A program made the position numbers and the translations under genes. From assembly GCF_016863475.1 (NCBI RefSeq), contig NZ_BOOY01000022.1, positions 88,058 to 152,057 on the forward strand: a DNA stretch of 64,000 nt. Reading direction: 5' to 3'. Under the pieces are notes generated by a model. It was not told where the DNA came from. It made no database searches and worked only from the letters and a program-made list of their open reading frames with translations. This DNA comes from Spirilliplanes yamanashiensis. GTDB taxonomy: Bacteria > Actinomycetota > Actinomycetes > Mycobacteriales > Micromonosporaceae. Position 1 is the first letter of the stretch, and each line of letters starts with the position of its first letter. This document shows, in pieces, positions 1 through 8,372 of this stretch.

Positions 1-134
1 GGCTCGCCCTGGCGTGCGCCCTCCCGGCGGCCGAGATGCTGACGTCGGCGCGGGTCGTGCGCGCGAAACTGCTCGCCACGGCGCGCGCGGTGGCCGAGGC
101 GCTGACCGACAACGGAGCTGCAGCGAGCGCCTGA
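1..134 (+). CDS. 3' end of an unidentified gene (partial)
   Basis: An open frame enters from the left edge (first full codon at base 3) and ends in TGA at 132-134. It leaves 43 residues rich in Ala and Leu that look helical and end in DNGAAASA. GC-rich third positions support real coding. Too little remains to name a family; a regulator or enzyme C-terminal helix is possible. The following chitinase starts 47 bases downstream on the same strand, across an AT-rich spacer. Confidence 0.45.
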   Translation, partial: LALACALPAAEMLTSARVVRAKLLATARAVAEALTDNGAAASA

Positions 135-181
135 AAAATCAAGCCATTGAAAACTGTTAATAACGTGTTCTAATTCGGTTC

Positions 182-1534
182 ATGAGACTCCGATGGCGAC
201 TGGTCACCCTTGCGGCCGGCGCGGCGATGACCGTCGCGACCGGCCTCGTCCTCATCCCCTCCAGCTCCGCCGCGGTGGTGTGCACGGCACCCGCGTGGCG
301 CGAGGGTAACTCGTACACGGCGGGCTCCCAGGCCACCTACAACGGCCGCCTCTACCAGGCGCTCGTGACGCACACGGCGTGGGCGGGCACCGGCTGGAAC
401 CCGGCGGCGACCCCGTCCCTGTGGCGCGACATCGACGCCTGCACCGGCGGCCCGACGACCCCGCCCACCACCACTCCTCCCACGACGAGGCCTCCCACCA
501 CTCCTCCCACCACGCCCCCGACGACTCCGCCGACCACTCCACCCACGACGCCGCCCACGACTCCGCCCACGACTCCGCCTACCGGTGAGACGTGCGCGCT
601 CAAGGGCCGGCCGGCGGGCAAGGTGCTGCAGGGCTACTGGGAGAACTGGGACGGCAAGGCCGTCCACGAAGGCATGGGCTGGATTCCGATCAACGACAGC
701 CGGATCCCGCAGCACGGGTACAACGTCATCATGGCCGCGTTCCCGGTCATCCTCCCCGACGGCACCGTCAAGTGGGAGGACGGCATGGACGTCGGCGTGA
801 ACGTCGGCACCCCTGCCCAATACTGCAGTGCGAAGGCACAGGGCGGCACGATCCTCATGTCCATCGGCGGCGCCACCGCCGGCGTCAACCTGAACTCGTC
901 CGCCGTCGCGGACCGGTTCGTGCAGACCATCGTGCCCATCCTGAAGCGGTACAACTTCGACGGCATCGACATCGACATCGAGACCGGCCTGACCGGTAGC
1001 GGCGACATCAACACCCTGTCGACGACCCAGGCGAATCTGATCCGCATCATTGACGGCGTTCTCGCCGCGATGCCGCCCGGGTTCGGTCTGACCATGGCGC
1101 CCGAAACCGCCTACGTCACCGGCGGCAGTGTCTTCTACGGCTCCATCTGGGGCGCCTACCTGCCCATCATCAAGAAGTACGTCGACAACGGCCGCCTGTG
1201 GTGGCTGAACATGCAGTACTACAACGGTTCGATGTACGGGTGTTCCGGCGACTCCTACGGGGCCGGAACCGTCCAGGGATTCACGGCCCAAACGGACTGC
1301 CTCAACAAGGGTCTGACGATCCAGGGCACGACCATCCGGGTGCCTTACGACAAGCAGGCCCCAGGACTGCCGGCGCAGGAGGGGGCGGGCGGCGGCTACA
1401 TGAAGCCGTCGTTGGTGACCGAAGCGTGGAACTCCGTCCCGGGCATCAAGGGGCTGATGACGTGGTCGATCAATTGGGACGGCTCGAGGGGCTGGACCTT
1501 CGGTGACAACGTGAAGCGTCTCCAGGGCCGCTGA
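182..1534 (+). CDS. Secreted GH18 chitinase with N-terminal chitin-binding module
   Basis: 450 residues. Residues 1-30 form a Sec signal peptide (Arg-rich start, hydrophobic core, SSAA end). Residues about 33-88 form a CBM5/12-type chitin-binding module (AWREGNSYTAG, WRDIDAC). A Thr/Pro linker of repeated TTPP follows, to about residue 135. The rest is a GH18 TIM barrel with the diagnostic DGIDIDIE motif at 260-267, so Glu267 is the predicted catalytic acid. LMSIGG and the late MTWSINWD strand also fit GH18. The enzyme should hydrolyse beta-1,4-GlcNAc bonds in chitin outside the cell. No clear Shine-Dalgarno precedes the ATG, and the upstream 47 bases are unusually AT-rich, so the transcript leader may be short or absent. 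The gene converges on the TIR-WD40 gene across a strong shared terminator. Confidence 0.95.
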   Translation: MRLRWRLVTLAAGAAMTVATGLVLIPSSSAAVVCTAPAWREGNSYTAGSQATYNGRLYQALVTHTAWAGTGWNPAATPSLWRDIDACTGGPTTPPTTTPPTTRPPTTPPTTPPTTPPTTPPTTPPTTPPTTPPTGETCALKGRPAGKVLQGYWENWDGKAVHEGMGWIPINDSRIPQHGYNVIMAAFPVILPDGTVKWEDGMDVGVNVGTPAQYCSAKAQGGTILMSIGGATAGVNLNSSAVADRFVQTIVPILKRYNFDGIDIDIETGLTGSGDINTLSTTQANLIRIIDGVLAAMPPGFGLTMAPETAYVTGGSVFYGSIWGAYLPIIKKYVDNGRLWWLNMQYYNGSMYGCSGDSYGAGTVQGFTAQTDCLNKGLTIQGTTIRVPYDKQAPGLPAQEGAGGGYMKPSLVTEAWNSVPGIKGLMTWSINWDGSRGWTFGDNVKRLQGR

Positions 1535-1542
1535 GAATCACC

Positions 1543-1579
1543 GCGTCAGGGCCCGCGTACCACGCGCGGGCCCTGACGC
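1543..1579. terminator. Bidirectional hairpin terminator
   Basis: A perfect 15-bp inverted repeat (1543-1557 with 1565-1579) with a 7-base loop lies between the stop of the chitinase and the stop of the convergent TIR-WD40 gene. It is positioned to terminate both transcripts. Confidence 0.85.
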
Positions 1580-1580
1580 T

Positions 1581-4500
1581 TCACCCGTCACAGCTGCGCC
1601 GGTACGGGAGTTCAGGGATGTGGCGGGCCCATTCGTCGGGGCTCAAGCCGTTGCCCGCGATGGCGCAGGCATGCGCAACCGGATCGGCGCGGAGGTCGTT
1701 CAGTTCGGAGTAGTCCCAGACGGTGACTGCGGGGCTCTTCCGGTTGAGATCACTGCCGACCGTGAAGGTGCGCCCATCGGGGCTGAACAACATCATTCCT
1801 GTCTGCGCTTCCGTGCGCTTGGTCGCGGTGAACCGCACCGGCGTGGCACCGTCGGTGATGTCCCACAGCATCACCGTCCGATCCGCGATTCCCGCCGCGA
1901 GGGTCCGCCCGTCCGGACCGAAGGCCAGCGAGCCCACCCACCCCGTGGGATTGACGAGGGTGGCGAGTCGATGTGGACGGGCCCTGTCGGTGACGTTCCA
2001 GAGGACAGCTGTCCGATCGTAGCCCCCGGTGGCCAGTGTGTTGCCGTCCGGACTGAAAGCGACCGACAACGCTTGGGTGGACTGAGCGGGGACCTCGGCC
2101 ACCCGCACCGGTGCCGCTCTGTCGGTCACGTCGATCAGCGTCACCGTGTTGTAGGCGACGACCGCGATCGTGCGACTGTCGGGACTGAACGCCAGCTGCC
2201 GCCCCTGAACCGCGTCGCCGGTCAGTACGCCGAGCTTGACGGGATGACGTGGGTCGGACACATCCCAGAGCTTGAGCGTGCGGTGCGCGAGAATTGCGAT
2301 GGTGCGGCCGTCTGGACTGAACATCATCGTGGTCGTCCTGGGCACCCATTCCTGGAACGAGCCGAGTGTCACCGGATCATGTGGGTCCGTCACATCCGTG
2401 AGCGTCACCCCGTGGGCTAGAGAGGCCACCGCCAGAGTGCGCCCGTCCGCGGTGAGTGCCGCATTGACGTCCCCGCCGGAAAATTGCAGGGTGGCGCTGG
2501 GCGCAGGGTTTCCGACGCGCCTCATGTCCCAGAAGACCGCCTTGCCGTCGGCATCAACTGTGGCCAGCGTCTTTCCGCCCGCGCGATATGCCATCGTCAT
2601 CACCGGCCTGCGGTGGGCCACCAAATCGGCGACCGGCTCGGGTGCGCCCCGATCCGCGACATTCCACAACTTCGTTTCGGCGCCGTTGACAGTTGCCAGT
2701 GTTCGGCCATCCGGACTGAATTCGAGTGACGCCGCCCCGCCGCGAACCCTGTCCAGGGTCTGCAGCCGCAGAGAACCGGACGAGCCCGCCGTGTTCCACA
2801 GCGTCACCTTTTCCCCGTCACTGACGGCCAGAATGCTCCCGTCCGGGTGGAAGGCGAGCCCGGCCGCCCATTCGGCATGACCTGTGAGCACCTCCTGTCG
2901 CGGATAAGCCGGATCGGTCAGGTCCCAGATGTGCACCGTTCCGTTCCTGCCTCCCGCGGCGAGGATGGGCCGCTTGGGGTTGAACGCCATTCCGTCCGGA
3001 AGGGCCTCGGGCAGGGTCGCCGTCGGTGTGGGATGTGCGGGATCCGAGAGATCCCAGACGACCGACGGGTCGCCCGAGGTCACCATCGCGCGCCCGTCGC
3101 CGTTGAAGGCGATCCGGGCGGACGCGGGGATGCCGGAAAGGGCGGTGAGCAGTTTCGGTTGGGCGCGGTTTGACGCGTCCCACAGGACTGTGCGGCCGTC
3201 ATAGCCGGTCGAGACGACGGTACGGCCGTCCGGGCTGAACATCAGGTTGTTGACGGCGTGAGGAAGCGTGGCGATCCGGGTCGGCTGGGCGCGATCGCTG
3301 ACGTCCCATAGGGCGCCAACATTCGCGGGCTCGACCAGTGTGAGCGTTCGCCCGTCCGGGCTGAATGTCAGCCGCCCGACATAGCGGCTGGCGCCCAAGG
3401 TGCTGAGCCGGATCGGTGTGGCTCGGTTTCTCACATCCCAAAGCGACACGGTGCCTGAAGGTTCGGCCAGGGCCAGCAGACCGTCCGGTCCGTAGGCGAC
3501 TTCGTGGGCGCCCCCCAGTGCGCCGGCGTAGTGCGTTGACGCGACCAAGCCGGCGAGTCCTCCTCGCGTCTCGGCGTCGGCCCGGATCCGCTCCGCGGCC
3601 AGACCAAGCCTCAAGGCGGCCTGAGGTTCGGCGTCGATGTTCGCCTTCGCCTGGTTGACCAGACGCCGGCTGATCGCGATGTGTTGCTGGCGTCGTGCCT
3701 CCCCCTCCGCCTCCTTGGCCTTCCGTTCGTGCTCCGCAGCGATTCGTTCCTGCCGGCGAGCGTTCTGCGCCGCTTCTTCCGCGCGTTGCTCCTGTTCGCG
3801 AGCTCTGGTCTCCTGCAGCCGAGCACGCTCCTCCTGGCGGCGGGTCTCCGCGGCGGCCTGCTCGGCGGCGTTGCGCTGTTGCTGGGCGAGGATCTCCTGC
3901 TGTCGGGCGCGTGCCGCCGCCGTGTCGGCGAGGGCGCGCTGGTAGCGGGCGTTGGCCTGCTGCTTCTCGGCGGCGGTCGACGCCTTGGCGGCCAGGGTCT
4001 TCTGCTCGCGCGCCAGTGCCTCCTGGCGCCGGACCTCTTCGGCGGCCGCTCGGGCGCGTGCTTCCTGCTGCTGTGCGTTCTTCTGCTGTCGCAGCGACTC
4101 GGCCGCGGACTGCTCGGCGTAGCCGCGTTGTTCCGAGGCTGCCTGCTGCTGGCGGCGCGCCTCCGCGGCCGAGGCGTTGGCGCGGTCGGCGTTGTGCAGC
4201 GCCAGGAGCCCGGTCAGCACCGACACGAAGGTCAGCAGCATGAGCGAGGCCGCCGCGAACGACCACAGCCGGCGCGCCCGCCGGTGCTGGCGGACGTCCT
4301 CGCCCTCCAGGTCGTCCTTGCTGACGCCGTGCATCGGGGCCGCCAGCTGCGCGATCGCGTCCCGGAACCGCGAGTGCCGCAGGCTGAGCTGCTGGTCGTC
4401 GCGGGCCCAGCGCAGGTCGAGGTAGAGCGGCTCCTCGGTGAAGACGCCGCGCAGCGCCTCCGGAACCGCCGTCGACGATTCGGTGAAGTCGCCCGTCGCC

Positions 4501-4829
4501 GGGTCCCACTGCCAGTCGCCGTCCGTCACGACCGGGAGAATGCGGTCGGGGGACTTGGTGGCCAGCCAGTGGTCGATCTCGCGGTTCACCCAGTGCGAGT
4601 TTGCCGCCTCCGGGGACGCCATCAGTACGAAGTAGTCGGAGCCGTCGAGGGCGTTCTGGATGGACGTCCACAGTGTCGGGGTGACCGACAGGCCGGTCTG
4701 GTCGCGGAAGATCCACAGGGCCCGGCGGCGGTGCCACGGCTTCGCCAGGTGGTGCAGGCCGCGCTGGACGGCGGGGGCGAGGCGGCCGTCGGCGGCGTGG
4801 CTGTACGAGATGAAACCGTTGAACTTCAT
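1581..4829 (-). CDS. TIR - transmembrane - coiled-coil - WD40 protein (copy A)
   Basis: 1082 residues. The N-terminus (about 1-170) is TIR-like: FNGFISYSHAAD opens the first strand, and SHWVNRE places Glu84 where NAD-cleaving TIR domains carry their catalytic Glu. Residues about 189-211 form one hydrophobic helix. About 215-395 is a long heptad-rich coiled coil of Arg/Gln/Glu/Ala repeats. About 425-1060 holds roughly a dozen WD40 blades with repeated FSPDGRT and LWDV motifs. The C-terminus ends in EWARHIPELPYRRSC. The architecture suggests a membrane-anchored sensor or scaffold in which the propeller binds a ligand and the TIR domain signals or cleaves NAD; that role is inference. It is a paralogue of the next gene. 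The start is supported by GGGGA upstream and by exact alignment with the paralogue. Confidence 0.88.
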   Translation of the reverse strand: MKFNGFISYSHAADGRLAPAVQRGLHHLAKPWHRRRALWIFRDQTGLSVTPTLWTSIQNALDGSDYFVLMASPEAANSHWVNREIDHWLATKSPDRILPVVTDGDWQWDPATGDFTESSTAVPEALRGVFTEEPLYLDLRWARDDQQLSLRHSRFRDAIAQLAAPMHGVSKDDLEGEDVRQHRRARRLWSFAAASLMLLTFVSVLTGLLALHNADRANASAAEARRQQQAASEQRGYAEQSAAESLRQQKNAQQQEARARAAAEEVRRQEALAREQKTLAAKASTAAEKQQANARYQRALADTAAARARQQEILAQQQRNAAEQAAAETRRQEERARLQETRAREQEQRAEEAAQNARRQERIAAEHERKAKEAEGEARRQQHIAISRRLVNQAKANIDAEPQAALRLGLAAERIRADAETRGGLAGLVASTHYAGALGGAHEVAYGPDGLLALAEPSGTVSLWDVRNRATPIRLSTLGASRYVGRLTFSPDGRTLTLVEPANVGALWDVSDRAQPTRIATLPHAVNNLMFSPDGRTVVSTGYDGRTVLWDASNRAQPKLLTALSGIPASARIAFNGDGRAMVTSGDPSVVWDLSDPAHPTPTATLPEALPDGMAFNPKRPILAAGGRNGTVHIWDLTDPAYPRQEVLTGHAEWAAGLAFHPDGSILAVSDGEKVTLWNTAGSSGSLRLQTLDRVRGGAASLEFSPDGRTLATVNGAETKLWNVADRGAPEPVADLVAHRRPVMTMAYRAGGKTLATVDADGKAVFWDMRRVGNPAPSATLQFSGGDVNAALTADGRTLAVASLAHGVTLTDVTDPHDPVTLGSFQEWVPRTTTMMFSPDGRTIAILAHRTLKLWDVSDPRHPVKLGVLTGDAVQGRQLAFSPDSRTIAVVAYNTVTLIDVTDRAAPVRVAEVPAQSTQALSVAFSPDGNTLATGGYDRTAVLWNVTDRARPHRLATLVNPTGWVGSLAFGPDGRTLAAGIADRTVMLWDITDGATPVRFTATKRTEAQTGMMLFSPDGRTFTVGSDLNRKSPAVTVWDYSELNDLRADPVAHACAIAGNGLSPDEWARHIPELPYRRSCDG

Positions 4830-4849
4830 GGTGGTGTCCCCGTGTCGGT

Positions 4850-4884
4850 GCGATCGGCGGCGACCGATTGTCGCCGCCGATCGC
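4850..4884 (-). terminator. Hairpin between tandem TIR-WD40 genes
   Basis: A 14-bp perfect inverted repeat (4850-4863 with 4871-4884, loop 7) lies just downstream of the copy B stop and 20 bases upstream of the copy A start. It probably terminates copy B, or it attenuates read-through into copy A. A shorter, diverged version of the same hairpin appears at the equivalent place upstream of copy B (about 8191-8220). Confidence 0.65.
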
Positions 4885-4899
4885 CCGGGCGGGGAAGGG

Positions 4900-7800
4900 T
4901 CAGTCGGTGCAGCTGCGCCGGTACCGCAGTTCCGGCACGTAGCGGGACCACTCCTCGTTGGTGAGGCTGCTGCCGGCGATGGCGCAGGCGTGCTTCGCCG
5001 GGTCGGCGCGCAGGGCGTTCAGGGACGAGTAGTCCCACAGGGAGACCGACGTGTCCAGGCGGTAGTAGTCGCCGCCGGCCGCCAGCGTGCCGCCCTTCGG
5101 GTTGAACACCAGCATGCCGGTCTGGCCGCGGTTGTGCTTCGCCGCGGGGAAGCGGACCGGGGCGTTGCGGTCGGTGATGTCCCACAGCATCACGGTGCGG
5201 TCCTGGATGCCGGCCGCCAGGGTGCGCCCGTCCGGGCCGAAGGCGAGGGAGCCGACGCCGCCGACGTGGTTGGGCAGGGTGGCGAACCGGTGCGGCTGCG
5301 CGCGGTTGGTGACGTCCCACAGGGTCACCTCGCGGTTGTGGTCGCCGACGGCCAGGATGCTGCCGTCCGGGCTGAACGCCGCCGACAGCGGCCGCAGCTT
5401 CGTGCCGCCCACCTCGACCAGGGTCTTCGGCGTGGCCGGGTCGGTGACGTCGACCAGGGTCAGCCCGGGGTGGCCGGTGAGGGCGAGGGTCTTGCCGTCG
5501 GGGCTGAAGGCGGCCTGGTCACCGGTGAACAGCGGGCCCTCCAGCATGCCGGCGCGCTCGGGGACGCCCGCCTTCGTCACCCTCCACAGCATCAGTTTCG
5601 CGTAGCCGAACCGGGCCAGGGTGCGGCCGTCGGGGCTGAACACCATCGACGTGCCGCCCCACTCGTCCATCGGCTCGGCGTCGCTGCCCAGCGTGACCGG
5701 CTTCTCCGGGTCCGACACGTTCACCAGGCTGAGCGCGCCGACCCGGTCGGAGACGGCCAGGGTCAGGCCGTCGGGAGACAGGGCAGCGGTACGGATCGGC
5801 TTGTCGCTGACGCGCACGGCGGTGCGCTTGACGGGCTGGTCGGCGCGCCGCACGTCCCAGAAGACGGCCATGCCGTCCGAGTGGACGGTGACCAGCGTGC
5901 GGCCGTCGGGCCGGTACGCCAGCAGGCGCACCGGCTTCGGGTGGGCCGGCAGGGCGGCGGCGGGCTGCGGGGCGCCCGGGACCGCCACGTTCCACATCGT
6001 CGTGCCGCTGCCGGCGGCGACGATGACCGTGTTCTCGTCGCCGCTGAACGTGATCGCGGTGGGCGCCCACTGCGGCGGGACGGTGTGCAGGCGCACCGGG
6101 CTGGCCGGCCCGCTCAGGCTCCACAGCGTCACGTTGCCGGCCGCGTCGGAGGCGGCCAGGAAGTTGCCGTCCGGGCTGAACGTCATCAGAGCCGCGGGCG
6201 AGCCGGTGGTGAGCCAGCGGCGGCGGTCCTCGACCGGCTCGGCCGGGTCGGTCAGGTTCCAGAAGGTGACCTGCCCGTTGCCGTCGTCGGTGGCCAGCAG
6301 GGACTGCGCGGCGTTGTACGCCACGGTGCTCGTCGAGGTCGCCGGCACCGTCGCCAGTTTCTTCGGGTCGGCCGGGTCGGAGATGTCGTACGTGGCCGGT
6401 TCGGCGCCGGCGGTCACCGCGGTGAGCCCGTCCTTGCTGAAGCCGACGAACGCGTGGTACTCGGCCTCCGGGAGGGCGGCCAGCCGGCGCGGCTCCGCCC
6501 AGTCCGTCGTGTCGTACAGGACGGCGGTGTCCTCGACGACCGCGCCGACGGTGTGGCCGTCGGGGCTGAACACGACGGACGTGGCGCCGGGCACCTCACC
6601 GAGCTTCGCCGGGCTGGTCGGCTCGCTGACGTCCCACACCTGCGCCGCCTGGTTCTCGCCGGGGAACGCGATGGTGCGGCCGTCCGGGCTCATCGACACG
6701 AACAGCCCGAACGTGCTGGTGAGGACGTTGTCGATCGTGCTCAGCGGCTTCGGGTCGGCGCGGTCGGTCACGTCCCACAGCCGCACGGTGCCCTTCGGGT
6801 CGACCAGCACCAGCAGGCCGCCGGGGCCGTGCGCGACCGCGCCCGCCGCGTCCAGGGAGCCGGCGAACGTCGTCGAGGCCACCAGCCCGGCGAGGGCGCT
6901 GCGGGTCTCCGGGTCGGGCCGGACGCTCTCGGCGGCGAGGCCCAGCTTCAGCGCCGTGGTCGGGTCGCTGTCGACTGTCGCCTTGGCCTGGTTGAGTAGT
7001 CGCCGGCTGATCGCGATCTGGGTCTGGCGGCCGGTCTCCCTGGTCGCCTCGTCCGCCTTCTTCTCCTGCTCGCGCGCCTTCTTCTCCTGGCGGCGGGCCT
7101 CGGCGGCAGCCTCTGTGGCGCGCCGCTCCTGCTCGGCGGCCTTCTTCTGCTGTTCGCGGGCGTTGCGTTCCTGGCGACGGGTCTCCGCGGCGGCCCGCTG
7201 GGCGGCCGTGCGCTGCTGCTGCGCCAGGATCTCCTGCTGGCGGGCGCGGGCGGCGGCCTTGTCGGCCAGGGCGCGCTGGTACCGCGCGTTCGCCTGCTGC
7301 CGCTCGGCCGTGGTCGACGCCTTCGCGGCGATGCTCTTCTGCTCCGTCGCCAGCGCCTCCTGCCGGCGCACCTCGGCCGCGGCCTGCTCGGCCCGCAGCT
7401 CCTGGCTCCGCGCGACCTCCTCCTGCCGGTTCGCCTCCTCGGCGGACCGCTCGGCGCTGCCGCGCTGCTCCAGCGCGATCTTCTCCTGCCGGCGGGCCTC
7501 CTGCGCGGAGGCGTTGGCGCGGTCGGCGTTGTGCAGGGCCAGCAGCCCGGTCAGGACGGCGACGAACGTGAGCAGCATGAGCGCCGAGACCCCGAACGAC
7601 CAGAGCCGGCGGGCGCGGCGGTGCTGGCGGACGTCCTCACCTTCGAGGTCGTCCTTGCTGACGCCGTGCATGGGCGCGGCCAACTGGGCGATGGCGTCGC
7701 GGAACCGGGAGTGGCGCAGGCTCAGGTGCTGGTCGTCGCGGGCCCAGCGCAGGTCGAGGTAGAGCGGCTCCTCGGTGAACACACCGCGCAGCGCGTGCGG

Positions 7801-8166
7801 GACGGCGGTGGAGTCGGGGGTGAAGTCGCGGGCCGCGGCGTCCCACTGCCAGTCGCCGTCGGTGACGACCGGCAGGATGCGGTCCGGGGACTTCGTGGCC
7901 ACCCAGTGCTCGATCTCGCGGTTCACCCAGGGTGACCGGGCGGCCTCGGGGGAGGCGAGCAGGACGAAGTACTCGGAACCGTCGAGGGCGTTCTGGATCG
8001 ACGTCCACAGGGCCGGAGTGACGGACAGGCCGGTCTGGTCCCGGAAGATCCAGAGCGCGCGGCGACGGTGCCAGGGTTTGGCTAGGTGATGCAGACCTCG
8101 CTGAATCGCCGGTGCCAGGCGCCCGTCGGCAGCGTGGCTGTACGAAATGAACCCATTGAAAGACAT
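4900..8166 (-). CDS. TIR - transmembrane - coiled-coil - WD40 protein (copy B)
   Basis: 1088 residues with the same layout as copy A: TIR-like domain 1-170 (SPWVNRE with Glu84), transmembrane helix about 189-211, Arg/Gln/Glu/Ala coiled coil to about 400, then WD40 repeats (FSPDGRTLA, LWDITDRN) to a conserved tail, EEWSRYVPELRYRRSC. The TIR and membrane-proximal parts are nearly identical in protein to copy A, although codons differ at many synonymous sites. The WD40 faces differ much more. That pattern fits an old duplication with a constrained output domain and a diversifying recognition domain. The propeller ligand is unknown. The cytosolic or external placement of the propeller is not decided by the sequence; an N-in TIR would put WD40 outside if the single helix spans the membrane. 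Confidence 0.88.
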   Translation of the reverse strand: MSFNGFISYSHAADGRLAPAIQRGLHHLAKPWHRRRALWIFRDQTGLSVTPALWTSIQNALDGSEYFVLLASPEAARSPWVNREIEHWVATKSPDRILPVVTDGDWQWDAAARDFTPDSTAVPHALRGVFTEEPLYLDLRWARDDQHLSLRHSRFRDAIAQLAAPMHGVSKDDLEGEDVRQHRRARRLWSFGVSALMLLTFVAVLTGLLALHNADRANASAQEARRQEKIALEQRGSAERSAEEANRQEEVARSQELRAEQAAAEVRRQEALATEQKSIAAKASTTAERQQANARYQRALADKAAARARQQEILAQQQRTAAQRAAAETRRQERNAREQQKKAAEQERRATEAAAEARRQEKKAREQEKKADEATRETGRQTQIAISRRLLNQAKATVDSDPTTALKLGLAAESVRPDPETRSALAGLVASTTFAGSLDAAGAVAHGPGGLLVLVDPKGTVRLWDVTDRADPKPLSTIDNVLTSTFGLFVSMSPDGRTIAFPGENQAAQVWDVSEPTSPAKLGEVPGATSVVFSPDGHTVGAVVEDTAVLYDTTDWAEPRRLAALPEAEYHAFVGFSKDGLTAVTAGAEPATYDISDPADPKKLATVPATSTSTVAYNAAQSLLATDDGNGQVTFWNLTDPAEPVEDRRRWLTTGSPAALMTFSPDGNFLAASDAAGNVTLWSLSGPASPVRLHTVPPQWAPTAITFSGDENTVIVAAGSGTTMWNVAVPGAPQPAAALPAHPKPVRLLAYRPDGRTLVTVHSDGMAVFWDVRRADQPVKRTAVRVSDKPIRTAALSPDGLTLAVSDRVGALSLVNVSDPEKPVTLGSDAEPMDEWGGTSMVFSPDGRTLARFGYAKLMLWRVTKAGVPERAGMLEGPLFTGDQAAFSPDGKTLALTGHPGLTLVDVTDPATPKTLVEVGGTKLRPLSAAFSPDGSILAVGDHNREVTLWDVTNRAQPHRFATLPNHVGGVGSLAFGPDGRTLAAGIQDRTVMLWDITDRNAPVRFPAAKHNRGQTGMLVFNPKGGTLAAGGDYYRLDTSVSLWDYSSLNALRADPAKHACAIAGSSLTNEEWSRYVPELRYRRSCTD

Positions 8167-8248
8167 GCCTACGGCCCCCGTGGTCGGTATGCGGCGCGGA
8201 CATTGTGCACGCCGCCGCAGCCGGGGGAAAGGTCACTAGCGGTCACGG

Positions 8249-8320
8249 TCAGCCGACGCAACTCCGCTGATACGGCAGCTCTGGGACATACCGGGCCCAC
8301 TCCTCGGCGGTGACGGCGCA
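8249..8320 (-). pseudogene. C-terminal remnant of a third TIR-WD40 copy
   Basis: The minus strand reads AVTAEEWARYVPELPYQRSC then VG and TGA (stop at 8249-8251). This aligns with the last residues of copy A (EWARHIPELPYRRSC) and copy B (EEWSRYVPELRYRRSC). Homology stops about 24 codons upstream, just before the hairpin at 8328, and no start codon or WD40 sequence precedes it. The distance from this stop to copy B's start (82 bases) is close to the copy B to copy A spacing (70 bases). This is the 3' scar of a third tandem gene lost by deletion. Confidence 0.85.
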
Positions 8321-8327
8321 GCACACA

Positions 8328-8360
8328 CGACGGGCCCGCGCTGGATGCGCGGGCCCGTCG
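8328..8360 (-). terminator. Hairpin terminator of the PhoX-like gene
   Basis: A 14-bp perfect inverted repeat (8328-8341 with 8347-8360, loop TGGAT) starts 12 bases beyond the stop of the minus-strand phosphatase gene. Confidence 0.85.
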
Positions 8361-8372
8361 ATGGAGTGGAGG

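Noticed and set aside
450..590. Thr/Pro-coding repeats in the chitinase as a mobile or regulatory repeat
   Set aside because: They are an ordinary in-frame linker between chitin-binding module and catalytic domain.
3681..4964. Plus-strand frame opposite TIR-WD40 copy A (and similar opposite copy B, 4660-6999 and 5621-7762)
   Set aside because: Composition mirrors the coiled-coil codons of the real genes; no family motif or ribosome-binding site.
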